From: Bifidobacterium mongoliense DSM 21395
GTDB lineage: Bacteria; Actinomycetota; Actinomycetes; Actinomycetales; Bifidobacteriaceae
Assembly: GCF_000741285.1 (NCBI RefSeq)
Contig: NZ_JGZE01000008.1
Coordinates: 25,626 to 89,625 of the forward strand
Direction of reading: 5' to 3'
DNA length: 64,000 nt
Positions 25,367 through 34,413 of the stretch are shown in pieces. The first letter of the stretch is position 1; every line of letters begins with the position of its first letter. Below the pieces are notes generated by a model that searched no databases, was not told where the DNA came from, and worked only from the letters and a program-made list of their open reading frames with translations. The position numbers were made by a program, and so were the translations under genes.

Positions 25367-27088
25367 ATGGACGAAAGCGTCGAGGCGGTGAGCCAATACC
25401 ACACGCACTCCATACCGCTGGATATGGAGGACATCGAGCGCGACTGGGACAAGCCGGTCGCCGATGCGGGCATCGCCGGCAAGGCCAGCGTGATCGTCCG
25501 CGTCGGCATGCTCGACCTCGGTTCGGGCACAGGCAGTTTCCGTGTCCGTGAGATGATGCACCGCATCGCCTTCCCGCTGGGGGTCCACGTCAGGGCCGAT
25601 GTCAACCTCACGGACATCGAGGCCTCCTGCACCGATGGCAAGGCGCGGGTGACCGAAGTGGTCGACCTGCCCTCCACGGGGGTCAACACCGAGCGGATCT
25701 GGCTGCTCGAGCATTTCGCGGATTGGTTCAACATCAAACTCGGCGAAAACTCGGTCTACCATGCCAAGCCCGCCGTGTCCCAGGAGCTCGTGGAGCAGCT
25801 GGGCAACCCCACGGCCGGCAAGTCCGTGCTGCGGGCGGCGGCCGAGGCCAAGGCACGCAAGGCCAGCGAAGCGCATGAAGCGCATACGGCGAGCCTGCAA
25901 ACGCCGGTGGTGCCATCGCCGTCGCAGACAACGGCACCACAGTCGGAGGGCACGCAGCAGGAGAATCCGGACGGTCAGTCCCAGCTGCAAGGCGAGACCC
26001 GGTCGGCGAAGACCCCTCGCTCGGAACGCAAGCCCCTCGGTCAGTACGCCGAGCATTTCGACCATATCGGCCTGCGGCCCGACGCGGACCATGGCCATCG
26101 CGGGGTCACGCTCGGCCAGGTGCACGCCCGACTCGATCTCATCGAGCAACGCAAGCCGTTGTACCAGCCGCTGTTCTCCGGATTCGCCTCGGGTGTGGCC
26201 TGCGCATCCTTCGTGTTCCTGCTCGGCGGCGGCCCCTTCGATATGCTGGGCGCCTTCTTCGGCGCCTTCATCGGCCACTGGGTGCGTCGCCGGCTCTTCG
26301 CCCACCACCTCAACCAGTTCTTCGTCACCTTCGTGTCCGTCGCCATCGCGGCGCTCGTGTGCACCGGCACGCTGCGGCTGATCGGTATGGTCGACCCGGT
26401 CGCGCTGCAGCACGATACCGCGTACATCGGCGCCACGCTCTTCGTCATCCCCGGCTTCCCGCTCATCACAGGCGGGCTGGATATGGCCAAGATCGACTTC
26501 CCCTCCGGCATTCAGCGCCTGTGCTACACCATGACCATCATCCTCATGGCCACGTTCGCCGGGTGGATGGTCGCGGTCATCGTGCATCTCAACCCGCAGG
26601 GCTTCGCGCCGCTCGGCCTCAACCCATGGCTCAACGGGGCGCTGCGCTGCGTCGCGGCCTTCGCCGGGGTCTGGGGATTCTCCGTGCTGTTCAATTCGCC
26701 GCAACGCATGTGCATGACCGCCGCGTTCATCGGGGCCATCACCGACACCCTGCGGCTCACCATCGTCGACTTCGGGGTGCCCACCGAGGCGGCGGCCTTC
26801 ATCGGCGCGCTGTTGTCGGGGCTATTGGCTTCCGCCTGGCGCTCATCCGTGCGCAGGGGGTTGCTGCCGCCGTATCTGGGCTATCCGCGCATCTGCCTGA
26901 CGGTGCCCTCGATCGTGATCATGGTGCCGGGACTGTATATGTACCAGGCCATGTTCCATCTCGGCCAGTTCGATACACTGCTGGCGCTCAACTGGGCGTT
27001 CCGCGCCTTCATGGTCATCATCTGCCTGCCGATCGGGCTCGCCATGGCGCGCGTCATCACCGACAAGAGCTGGCGCTACGACGTCTGA
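25367..27088 (+). CDS. threonine/serine exporter (ThrE) family membrane protein
   Basis: This protein has two parts. A soluble ThrE N-terminal domain includes VGMLDLGSGTGSFRVREMMH. It is followed by about ten membrane helices (for example LLGGGPFDMLGAFFGAFIGH, ATLFVIPGFPLITGGLDMAK and PSIVIMVPGLYMYQAMF). Members export Thr/Ser or small related molecules. Between about residues 155 and 235 lies an Ala/Gln/Ser-rich linker of low complexity. ATG 25367 has AGGAG 9 bases upstream. The frame stays open to 25202 (GTG) or 25178 (TTG), so the true start could be up to 63 codons earlier. The gene is convergent with trpS, 9 bases apart. Confidence 0.8.
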   Translation: MDESVEAVSQYHTHSIPLDMEDIERDWDKPVADAGIAGKASVIVRVGMLDLGSGTGSFRVREMMHRIAFPLGVHVRADVNLTDIEASCTDGKARVTEVVDLPSTGVNTERIWLLEHFADWFNIKLGENSVYHAKPAVSQELVEQLGNPTAGKSVLRAAAEAKARKASEAHEAHTASLQTPVVPSPSQTTAPQSEGTQQENPDGQSQLQGETRSAKTPRSERKPLGQYAEHFDHIGLRPDADHGHRGVTLGQVHARLDLIEQRKPLYQPLFSGFASGVACASFVFLLGGGPFDMLGAFFGAFIGHWVRRRLFAHHLNQFFVTFVSVAIAALVCTGTLRLIGMVDPVALQHDTAYIGATLFVIPGFPLITGGLDMAKIDFPSGIQRLCYTMTIILMATFAGWMVAVIVHLNPQGFAPLGLNPWLNGALRCVAAFAGVWGFSVLFNSPQRMCMTAAFIGAITDTLRLTIVDFGVPTEAAAFIGALLSGLLASAWRSSVRRGLLPPYLGYPRICLTVPSIVIMVPGLYMYQAMFHLGQFDTLLALNWAFRAFMVIICLPIGLAMARVITDKSWRYDV

Positions 27089-27097
27089 GACACCGTC

Positions 27098-28189
27098 TCA
27101 GTACCGCATACCCATCGCGTCGCGCACCTGGTCGAGCGTCTCGTTGGCGATGGCGTTGGCACGGGCGTTGCCGTCGTGCAGGATGTCGCGCACGACGTCC
27201 ATGTCCTTGGCGAACTCGGCCCGGCGCTCGCGGTAGGGCGCCAGGTAGGTGTTCACCGACTCGGTGACGTACGCCTTGAGGGCCCCGGCGCCGCCGTCGC
27301 CGATCTCCTCCGCGATGTCCTTGGGGTCACGCCCGGTCGTCAGGCCGGCCGTGGTGAGGAGCGCCGACACCTGCGGGCGGGCGATGGGGTCGAAGGTGAT
27401 GCGGCGCTGCGAATCCGTGGGGCTCTTCTTGATGAGCTTGGCCGTCTGCTCGGCGGTCGCACCCAGTATGATCGAGTTGCCATAGGACTTGCTCATCTTG
27501 CGCCCATCCAGACCCGGGATCTCGGAGGCGTCGGAAAGGATGGCCTCGGGCTCCGGGAAGACCGGGTGCTTCGGGGCGTAGCGTTCGTTGAAACGACGGG
27601 CGATGGTGCGCGTCTGCTCGATGTGGGGCAGCTGGTCCTTGCCCACGGGCACGACGTTGCCCTTGCAGAAGAGGATGTCGCAGGCCTGATGCACCGGATA
27701 GGTCAGCAGCAGGCCGGTCAGGGTGTGGCCCGAGGCCTCCATCTCGGACTTCACGGTGGGGTTGCGGTGCAGCTCGGCCTCGGTCACCAGTGACAGGAAC
27801 GGCAGCATGAGCTGATTGGCGGCGGGGACCGAGGAATGGGTGAAGATCATGGTCCGTTTCGGATCGATGCCGGCGGCGAGGTATTCAAGGACGAGGTTGA
27901 GGACATTGTCCTGGATGTGCTCGGTGGTGTCGCGGTCGGTGATGACCTGGTAGTCGGCGATGATGATGTTGGTGTTCACGCCGAGGTCCTGCATGGCCAC
28001 GCGCTCGCGGATCGTACCGAAGTAGTGGCCGAGGTGCAGGCGGCCCGTCGGGCGGTCGCCTGTGAGCATCGTGTAGCGCCCGGGATCGGCCTTGAGCGCC
28101 GCGAGCGTCTTGTCGGACTGCCGCTGCGCGGCGAGGAAGCTGTCGCTCATTTCGTTGCCCGCCGCGGTCAGATGCTGCATATCGGTCAT
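27098..28189 (-). CDS. trpS: tryptophanyl-tRNA synthetase
   Basis: Class I aminoacyl-tRNA synthetase of 363 residues. The HIGH-type motif is GRLHLGHYFGT and the KMSKS motif is KMSKSYGNSIILG; both are intact. The spacing and short C-terminal part match bacterial TrpRS. It charges tRNA-Trp. The ATG at 28189 has AAGGA 8 bases upstream. Confidence 0.95.
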   Translation of the reverse strand: MTDMQHLTAAGNEMSDSFLAAQRQSDKTLAALKADPGRYTMLTGDRPTGRLHLGHYFGTIRERVAMQDLGVNTNIIIADYQVITDRDTTEHIQDNVLNLVLEYLAAGIDPKRTMIFTHSSVPAANQLMLPFLSLVTEAELHRNPTVKSEMEASGHTLTGLLLTYPVHQACDILFCKGNVVPVGKDQLPHIEQTRTIARRFNERYAPKHPVFPEPEAILSDASEIPGLDGRKMSKSYGNSIILGATAEQTAKLIKKSPTDSQRRITFDPIARPQVSALLTTAGLTTGRDPKDIAEEIGDGGAGALKAYVTESVNTYLAPYRERRAEFAKDMDVVRDILHDGNARANAIANETLDQVRDAMGMRY

Positions 28190-28330
28190 GCCAAAGTCCT
28201 TCGAACACTGGGAAACGCTTGGAATATGGCTTTTATGGTAAAAGTCTGAGCCGACAACGAAACGTCGTGGAGCTGGTGGTACTCTCTTATGTGATGAATT
28301 GAAAGCAAATGTAATGAATCAGGGGGTCAG

Positions 28331-28690
28331 ATGGGCCGCGGACGTCAGAAAGCCAAGCAGAAGAAAATAGCCCGTAAGCTCAAGTACTTGACGACCGATA
28401 CCGATTACGGCGAGCTGGCCAAAGAGCTGAGCGTCCAGGAGCCGGGTTCCGCTTCGGTCGGCCCCTTTGCCGATGACGATCATGCGGCCGAAAGCGCCAA
28501 AGAGGCGCAACCAAGCGCACAGGAGCCTGCCGAGGAGGATCTCGACGAGTATGCCCGCTGGGCGGCCGAGGCCGCGGCGAAGGCGACAAGCGGTGAGCTT
28601 CCGGTGGTCAAGCCGCGGCGCAAGGCGCCGCACATGCCGCATATGCCGGTTCCGAAGCCCAGCGCATTGAAAAAGCCCAAGCACGACTGA
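28331..28690 (+). CDS. DUF3073 family protein
   Basis: This 119-residue protein begins MGRGRQKAKQKKIARKLKY, the hallmark basic start of DUF3073, found in Actinobacteria. The first third is very basic and the middle is acidic and Ala-rich. The tail has repeated HMP units and many Lys and Pro. Function is unknown; a nucleic-acid-associated role would fit the charge. A GGGGG-rich binding site lies upstream. Confidence 0.85.
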   Translation: MGRGRQKAKQKKIARKLKYLTTDTDYGELAKELSVQEPGSASVGPFADDDHAAESAKEAQPSAQEPAEEDLDEYARWAAEAAAKATSGELPVVKPRRKAPHMPHMPVPKPSALKKPKHD

Positions 28691-28761
28691 AGGCCGACGG
28701 CCGGAAGCTGTTGTGGGCGTATTTGCCTACGTTGGGGCTGTTGTTTGCCGCCGGGCCGCAT

Positions 28762-29181
28762 TCACACCGGCAGTAGGGCGCTGAGATCGTCCCGTTCGCC
28801 GACCGCGCTGATATGACCGGCCTCCTTCTCCTCCGCCCACGTGGTCAGTCCGCACGCCAGGCGCATCCACACCTCGGGTTCGAGCTCGATGACGTCCGGC
28901 GGCGTGAGGTTATGGGGGTCCGAGGCGGGGCCGTCCAGGATCTTGATGGCCCCCCACGGCGCCACCCGCACCTCCACACCTTGGCCCGGGGCCTTGCGTT
29001 CGAGGAGATACAGGGCGTACCGCACCGCCATCGCCCATACGGGTCGGGGCAGTTCGGGCTCGATCGACAGGCGTGAGGCCAGGTCGCCCACCCCGGCGGC
29101 ACGGGCCCGCAGCCCGGCCGTCCTCCAGGTGTCGAAGGCTGCGAGGCCTCGGGGGATATCGCGTTCGTGTATGGCGTCCAT
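28762..29181 (-). CDS. SCP-like (sterol carrier family) protein
   Basis: A 139-residue cytosolic protein with the actinobacterial SCP-like pattern: RPVWAMAVRYALYLLERKAP, then GQGVEVRVAPWGAIKILDGP, PPDVIELEPEVWMRLACGLT, and the end SALLPV. The function of these proteins is unknown; the fold is that of a small lipid or ligand carrier. The open frame continues upstream, but the family similarity begins near the ATG at 29181. The gene is divergent from glgP. Confidence 0.65.
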   Translation of the reverse strand: MDAIHERDIPRGLAAFDTWRTAGLRARAAGVGDLASRLSIEPELPRPVWAMAVRYALYLLERKAPGQGVEVRVAPWGAIKILDGPASDPHNLTPPDVIELEPEVWMRLACGLTTWAEEKEAGHISAVGERDDLSALLPV

Positions 29182-29398
29182 ACCATGTATTGTGCCGCCG
29201 GATGCCCGGAAAACCAAGGGGTCCGCGCGCCGGGCAGAGGGGCTGCGAGGTTTCGGCATCACATCGATTCGTGATAAGCTTGCGACTGACAACGTATGCA
29301 ATGATGCTGCCTGCGCGAGCCGGGTGGTTGCCTTGGGGTGGAGTGTGAACCGGGGGCATGCGATGCACACGGGCAGCCGTCTAAGAGGGAGTCATAGC

Positions 29399-31861
29399 AT
29401 GACCGAATACACTGCGCCGAAGGCCTCGATCACTTCGGCAGCGTTCACGGATGAGATTCGCGAGCAACTGCGTTACACCCAGGGCGTCACGCCTGAACAG
29501 GCCACCGCGGCCGACGTCTACGTCGCCACGGCAGCGGCCGTTCGCCGTCACCTCATGGATGCCTGGATGACGACACAGCACGACATGGTCACGGGCTCGA
29601 CGAAGGCCGTCGGGTATTTCAGCGCCGAGTTCCTCATGGGCAAGCAGTTGCGCAACGCCCTGCTCAACGCCGGCCTGAGCGACCAGTTCGATGATGCCGT
29701 CAAAGCCCTGGGGTGCGATGCCCGGGACGTCATCGACGCCGAATACGAACCCGGACTGGGCAACGGCGGTCTGGGTCGTCTCGCCGCCTGCTATATCGAC
29801 TCACTCGCGTCCAAAGGCGTTCCCGCCTTCGGCTACGGCATCCAGTACCGCTACGGCATCTTCCGCCAGGAATTCGACGAGCAAGGCCGCCAGGTGGAGC
29901 GCCCAGACTATTGGCTGGCCAACGAGGAGCCGTGGGGACACATCGACTACAACCGTTCGCAGCGTGTGGGCTTCGGCGGCGTCGTTACCGGCAAGGACGA
30001 CGTCAGGACCTGGGAACCGGCCTGGTGCGTGCGTGCCGTACCGGTCGACTACATGGTGCCCGGCTACGAATCCGGCAGGGTCAACACCCTGCGTCTGTGG
30101 AGCGCCCGCAGCTACGACGAGTTCGATCTGCTGACTTTCAACCGTTCCGGATACCTCGCCGCCGTCAAACCGCAGGTGAAGGCGGAGAACATCTCGAAGA
30201 TCCTCTACCCCGAGGATTCCACGCCTCAGGGCAAGGAGCTGCGTCTCGAGCAGCAGTACTTCTTCACGGCTGCCTCGATCCACGACGCCATCCGTGTCTT
30301 CTACCCCGGCCAGGAGCACCCGGACCTCACCACGCTGCCGGACAAGATCTGCTTCCAGCTCAACGACACCCACCCGGTCATCGGCATCCCCGAACTCATG
30401 CGCGTCATGATCGACGAATATGGCTACGACTGGGACACCGCCTGGCGCACGACCACGGCCTGCTTTAACTACACCTGCCACACGCTGCTGCCCGAGGCCC
30501 TCGAGGTCTGGCCCGCCAGCCTCATCGGCTCGCTGCTGCCACGCCATCTCGAGATCATCAAGGAGATCGACAGGCGCTTCGTCGCCCAGCTCAAGACCCT
30601 GACCGACGACGCCGAGAAGATCGACCGCATGCGCATCGTGACCCTCGCCGCCGACGGCAAGGAGCCCAAGGTGCGCATGGCCTACCTCGCCACCGCGGGC
30701 GGATCGCACGTCAACGGCGTCGCGGCGCTGCATTCCGAACTGCTCAAGGATGTGACCCTGCGCGACTTCTCCGACGTGTTCGGTGACAAGTTCACGAACG
30801 TGACCAACGGCGTCACCCCGCGTCGTTTCGTCAAACTGGCGAACCCGCGGCTCTCCGACCTCATCACCGATGGCCTGGGCACGGACCGCTGGGTCTCCCA
30901 CCTCGACATGCTCAAGGAGCTCGTGCCGCTGGCCAAGGACGATGCGTTCGTGCGCCGGTTCGCCGAGGTCAAGCAGGCCAACAAGGTCGACTTCGCCGCG
31001 TATGCGCGCCGTGAGTACGGCTTCGAGATCGATCCGAACACCATGATCAACTCCATGGTCAAGCGGCTGCACGAGTACAAGCGGCAGAGCCTCAAGATCC
31101 TCGCCGTGATCTCGCAGTACGCCGACATCAAGAGCGGTCGCGTCGCCGCCGAGGACATCGTGCCGCGCACCGTGGTCTTCGGCGCCAAGGCCGCCCCCGG
31201 CTATCGCATGGCCAAGCTGACCATCCGGCTCATCAACAACGTGGCCCGGGTCATCAACGCCGATCCGGACGTCAAGGGCAGGCTGTCGGTCTATTACCCC
31301 TGGAACTACAACATCCGTCTGGCCGAGCACCTCATCCCCGCCACCGACCTCGACGAGCAGATCTCGCAGGCCGGCAAGGAGGCTTCCGGCACGGGCAATA
31401 TGAAGTTCGCGCTCAACGGCGCCCTGACCGTGGGCACCCTGGACGGTGCGAACGTGGAGATCCGCGAGCTCGTGGGCCCGGAGAACTTCTTCCTCTTCGG
31501 CATGACCGTCGACGAGGTGGAGGCCCTCTACGACAAGGGCTATCAGCCGTCCTCCTACTACGATGCCGATCCTCGGCTCAAGCAGGCCGTCGACATGGTC
31601 TCCGACGGCACGTTCTCCGATGGTGACCGCGGCGTGTACAAGCCGCTGACCTCCGACTGGTTGAATAAGGACTACTTCATGACCATGGCGGACTTCAGCG
31701 CCTACATGGATATCCAGGGCGAGATCGAGACACTGTACCGCGATCCGCTCGAGTGGAACCGCAAAGCGCTGCTCAACGTCGCCAATTCGGGCTACTTCAG
31801 CTCCGATCGCGCGATCGATGATTACCTGGCGAACATCTGGAAGACCGGTCCGATGGACTGA
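29399..31861 (+). CDS. glgP: glycogen/starch phosphorylase
   Basis: At 820 residues this is a full-length GT35 phosphorylase. Visible landmarks are GYFSAEFLMGKQLRNALLN, LGNGGLGRLAACYIDSLAS, CFQLNDTHPVIGIPELMR and KAAPGYRMAKLTIRLI. The pyridoxal-phosphate lysine lies in GTGNMKFALNGALTVGTLDG. It releases glucose 1-phosphate from glycogen or maltodextrins. The ATG at 29399 follows AGAGGGA; the upstream part of the open frame is antisense to the SCP-like gene and is not used. Confidence 0.95.
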   Translation: MTEYTAPKASITSAAFTDEIREQLRYTQGVTPEQATAADVYVATAAAVRRHLMDAWMTTQHDMVTGSTKAVGYFSAEFLMGKQLRNALLNAGLSDQFDDAVKALGCDARDVIDAEYEPGLGNGGLGRLAACYIDSLASKGVPAFGYGIQYRYGIFRQEFDEQGRQVERPDYWLANEEPWGHIDYNRSQRVGFGGVVTGKDDVRTWEPAWCVRAVPVDYMVPGYESGRVNTLRLWSARSYDEFDLLTFNRSGYLAAVKPQVKAENISKILYPEDSTPQGKELRLEQQYFFTAASIHDAIRVFYPGQEHPDLTTLPDKICFQLNDTHPVIGIPELMRVMIDEYGYDWDTAWRTTTACFNYTCHTLLPEALEVWPASLIGSLLPRHLEIIKEIDRRFVAQLKTLTDDAEKIDRMRIVTLAADGKEPKVRMAYLATAGGSHVNGVAALHSELLKDVTLRDFSDVFGDKFTNVTNGVTPRRFVKLANPRLSDLITDGLGTDRWVSHLDMLKELVPLAKDDAFVRRFAEVKQANKVDFAAYARREYGFEIDPNTMINSMVKRLHEYKRQSLKILAVISQYADIKSGRVAAEDIVPRTVVFGAKAAPGYRMAKLTIRLINNVARVINADPDVKGRLSVYYPWNYNIRLAEHLIPATDLDEQISQAGKEASGTGNMKFALNGALTVGTLDGANVEIRELVGPENFFLFGMTVDEVEALYDKGYQPSSYYDADPRLKQAVDMVSDGTFSDGDRGVYKPLTSDWLNKDYFMTMADFSAYMDIQGEIETLYRDPLEWNRKALLNVANSGYFSSDRAIDDYLANIWKTGPMD

Positions 31862-31894
31862 GATTCCATGGGTGGCGCTGATGTGCCGCTGAAT

Positions 31895-31931
31895 TGATGG
31901 GGGTCGGCAGGGTTCGTGCCGGCCCCCATCA
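31895..31931 (+). terminator. terminator hairpin after glgP
   Basis: TGATGGGGGTCGGC (31895-31908) pairs with GCCGGCCCCCATCA (31918-31931), 14 bp with one G-T pair, about 33 bases after the glgP stop codon. The T-run after it is poor. Confidence 0.6.
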
Positions 31932-32123
31932 GTGTTATCGGGCCGGACCCCGTTGACACGTCGGATGGGGTTCACGGTTTTTGTGCGGCCCGTAAACCCT
32001 CCACTAGAAACCGCCACGCCTAGGCTCCGTGATGCCTGTTCGGCCCGGGGAACCGGTGTTCCGTTCGTATCGCAAGGCTCGGGAACGGCGAATATCGTGT
32101 CTTTCTTGTTCAGCCACCCGTCC

Positions 32124-32286
32124 CCGGAACCCCTTGGTTCACTTTGTGTAGTCTTTTGTGTGCTGATCGCCGGCCCCGGCCTCGTCCCGTTCCTGCGGAT
32201 TGGCGGTATGTGGCCGTTTTGGGTTTGCCGCTTTTCCGGGCCGTTTGAAAAGTGCTACACAACGTGATCGGTGCGCCCGGATCCGG
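32124..32286. repeat. dispersed inverted-repeat element, copy B
   Basis: This is the second copy of the element at 2338-2500. Left arm GGTTCACTTTGTGTAGTC begins at about 32136; right arm AAAAGTGCTACACAACG is at 32248-32264. Conserved inner blocks include GGATTGGCGGTAT and a GGGCCG stretch just before the right arm. Combining both copies, the terminal arm reads about GTTCACTTTGTGTAGTACTT. No open frame is preserved. Confidence 0.65.
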
Positions 32287-32718
32287 TGCAATGTCATTCC
32301 GGTTCGATGCCGCCGATGACTGTGGATGCGGTTTCGGCCTCGGTTTCAGCGTCGGCAGGGGATGGGGCGGACGTGGACGGCCAGGCAGTCAGGTCGTCCA
32401 CGGCGTTGGCTTCGGCGTCGGAGAAAGCCGGGCCGGACATAGCTGACGCATCGCAGCTAACGCGGCTAACGCGTCGCACGAGGGCCACGCCGCATGAGTG
32501 AACCGCACTCCATGTGTCGGGCTGGAATAATCAGTGCAATGCGTGGAGGTGCGGTTCACCGTGTTGCGTTGGGGGTTCATACATCGCATGGCACGGGCGG
32601 CGTGCACAGGCGGCGTGCACGGGCGGCATCACACGTGTCATGCGCCACGCGGTGGTTGCCGATGCTGTGCCGACATGGCATCAGGGCGGTCGCGGCGTGC
32701 CATGCGCGGCACATTATG
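32287..32718. other. intergenic, low-complexity, no convincing gene
   Basis: Open frames here are short and look like noise. A CG-rich run with GCGGCGTGCAC in direct repeats is visible around 32600-32630, and a TCGGC-rich stretch around 32330-32370. I find no family similarity on either strand. Confidence 0.35.
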
Positions 32719-32760
32719 ACACAGCATATGGCGCAACGTGTGATGCGCCATATGCTGTGT
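32719..32760 (-). terminator. perfect 17-bp hairpin
   Basis: ACACAGCATATGGCGCA (32719-32735) pairs with TGCGCCATATGCTGTGT (32744-32760), loop 8 bases. It lies about 45 bases beyond the stop of the minus-strand gene at 32806-33042 and probably ends its transcript. A third CATATGCTGT copy follows at about 32763-32773. Confidence 0.5.
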
Positions 32761-32805
32761 GGTCATATGCTGTATGGAATGCCGTGCCCGTCATGGGGAG
32801 GCTGA

Positions 32806-33042
32806 TCAGGCCTCGTCGGCCGCTTCTTCGTCCTCATCCTCGGCCGGAGCATCCGATTCCTCGGACTTGGCCTTCTTGGACAGACCCAGGTCGACCGGCG
32901 ATGAGCTGTTCTCCCAAGGCTCCTCCCACGGATCGTAATCGGGGTTCTGCTGCTTGTAGATGTAGAGGCCTCCCAGGACCGCGAGCAGTGCTCCGAAGAG
33001 CAGTGCGAAGAACTTCCAACCGTTAGAAGACTTGTTCTCCAT
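32806..33042 (-). CDS. small acidic single-pass membrane protein
   Basis: The 78-residue protein has one membrane helix (WKFFALLFGALLAVLGGLYIY) after a short polar N-terminus. A tail follows with PDYDPWEEPWENSS and a very acidic end (about 10 Glu/Asp among the last 20 residues). The N-terminus is probably cytosolic or the topology is reversed; the sequence does not decide. AAGGAG lies upstream of the ATG. I do not recognise a named family. It is divergent from the rhomboid gene. Confidence 0.75.
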   Translation of the reverse strand: MENKSSNGWKFFALLFGALLAVLGGLYIYKQQNPDYDPWEEPWENSSSPVDLGLSKKAKSEESDAPAEDEDEEAADEA

Positions 33043-33205
33043 GACGGCTCCTTCCCGTTGATGATGACTTGCTCGTCCAAGTCACTTCCGTTCCTATCCT
33101 AGCCATGGTTTTGTGTCGATTGGGTGGAAACTCGCAGGGCGGTGCCGTCCAATCTCGGCCGTAGGCGCGCCGTGGTCGGTGTCACGGGTTGTTAGAGTAA
33201 AGGGC

Positions 33206-33922
33206 ATGAATCGTACGCGACGTGTGTGGGCCAACGAGTGGCGGCAGGGCGGCCCCGTCATCACCAAGATCGTCATGATCCTCTGCGTGGCGCTCTGGAT
33301 GGTGGAGATGCTGCTCGGCTTTGTGGCGCCCGCCGGGTTTCAACGGTTCGTCGGTTCCGGTATCTTCGTGCCGTTCACCGCGGTGGTCAGGCCCTGGACC
33401 TGGTTGACCGCCATGTTCCTGCACGCCCCCAATCTCATGCACGTCGGATTCAACATGCTGGCGCTATGGTCCATCGGGCCGCTGTTGGAGCGCCTCATGG
33501 GGCATTGGCGGTTCCTGGCGCTGTACCTCATCTCAGGTCTCGGCGGTGCGGCCGGGCTGGTGGTCTGGGCTCGGGTGACCGGTGCCTGGTTCTCGTCCGC
33601 GTATGGCGCCTCGGGGGCCATCTTCGGTCTGTTCGCGGCCATGCTCGTCGTCCATCGGGCCACCGGCGGCGACATGCGGCCCATGCTGATCTGGATGGCC
33701 ATCAACTTCGCCTTGCCGGTGCTCATCCCGAACGTCGCATGGCAGGCCCACGTGGGCGGTTTCCTCATCGGCGGGGCGCTCACGTGGCTGTTGGTCGACG
33801 GTGTACCGGCGTTGCGGCGCCGCTCCCTCGCCTGGCGGATGTGGTGCTATGCGTCGATCGTCACGGTGGTGGTGCTTGCCGTCGTGGTGCTGTGTGCGCC
33901 GCCCTTCGGCATCGGGCTGTAA
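33206..33922 (+). CDS. rhomboid-family intramembrane serine protease
   Basis: This 238-residue protein has six hydrophobic segments. The catalytic Ser lies in SAYGASGAIFGLFAAM and the catalytic His in AWQAHVGGFLIGGAL, the rhomboid dyad. The early loop has the conserved pattern FLHAPNLMHVGFNMLAL. It would cut membrane proteins inside the bilayer; the substrate is unknown. The ATG at 33206 follows AAAGGGC closely. The open frame upstream has no similarity. Confidence 0.9.
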   Translation: MNRTRRVWANEWRQGGPVITKIVMILCVALWMVEMLLGFVAPAGFQRFVGSGIFVPFTAVVRPWTWLTAMFLHAPNLMHVGFNMLALWSIGPLLERLMGHWRFLALYLISGLGGAAGLVVWARVTGAWFSSAYGASGAIFGLFAAMLVVHRATGGDMRPMLIWMAINFALPVLIPNVAWQAHVGGFLIGGALTWLLVDGVPALRRRSLAWRMWCYASIVTVVVLAVVVLCAPPFGIGL

Positions 33923-33955
33923 CCGGAACGATACGACGGAATTACACGGGTGTAG

Positions 33956-34019
33956 TTTTCCACAATGGTGGATAAGAATGTGGATAACGTGGGGATGACG
34001 GGGTACGGACGGTGGATAA
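33956..34019. promoter_or_regulatory. cluster of DnaA-box-like sequences
   Basis: Within 64 bases there are four 9-mers like the DnaA box TTATCCACA or its complement: TTTTCCACA (33956-33964), GGTGGATAA (33967-33975), a perfect TGTGGATAA (33979-33987) and GGTGGATAA (34011-34019). No dnaA or dnaN is in the window and no AT-rich unwinding region is obvious, so I do not call an origin. A DnaA-binding or titration site is possible. Confidence 0.5.
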
Positions 34020-34144
34020 CCGGGGGGTGATATCCACCGTTGTTTCACAGAAGTCAATGATTGCAAGGGTTGAGGCGGTGTACGGCCAATCGGCCGAGGT
34101 TGTGCACCATGGACCCCGTTGGTGTGGATGAGTGGTCGGTCTGC

Positions 34145-34182
34145 TTAGTGGTCGGGCCTCTCGTTAGTGGTCGGGCCTCTCG
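34145..34182. repeat. perfect 19-bp tandem duplication
   Basis: TTAGTGGTCGGGCCTCTCG occurs twice directly adjacent (34145-34163 and 34164-34182), and a degenerate third piece (TTAGGCCTCTCGG) follows at about 34203. It is in the gene-free stretch 33923-34413, which otherwise holds only the DnaA-box-like cluster. Confidence 0.8.
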
Positions 34183-34413
34183 GTGATCGGTCTACCCGGC
34201 GGTTAGGCCTCTCGGCAGCTGGGCTATGGACACTGGGTTATGGAGCTGGGGCATGGAAACCGTGTCATGGAAGCAGGGCGATGTGAAGGTCGGATTCAAC
34301 ATTCGGGTATGACAAAGCCCGCCGCCTACCGCTGCATGGAGCGATATCCGCGACGGGCCCGAGCTACGCCACCATCATCGAACGGATGACGGCGGCACCG
34401 AAGGGTGTGTGGT

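Noticed and set aside
29801..32017. 738-codon minus-strand frame over glgP
   Set aside because: Shadow of glycogen phosphorylase.
32494..33026. overlapping plus-strand open frames
   Set aside because: No recognisable domain; they run over the hairpin and the minus-strand small membrane protein gene.
33956..34019. chromosomal replication origin
   Set aside because: DnaA boxes are present, but dnaA/dnaN and an AT-rich unwinding region are missing.
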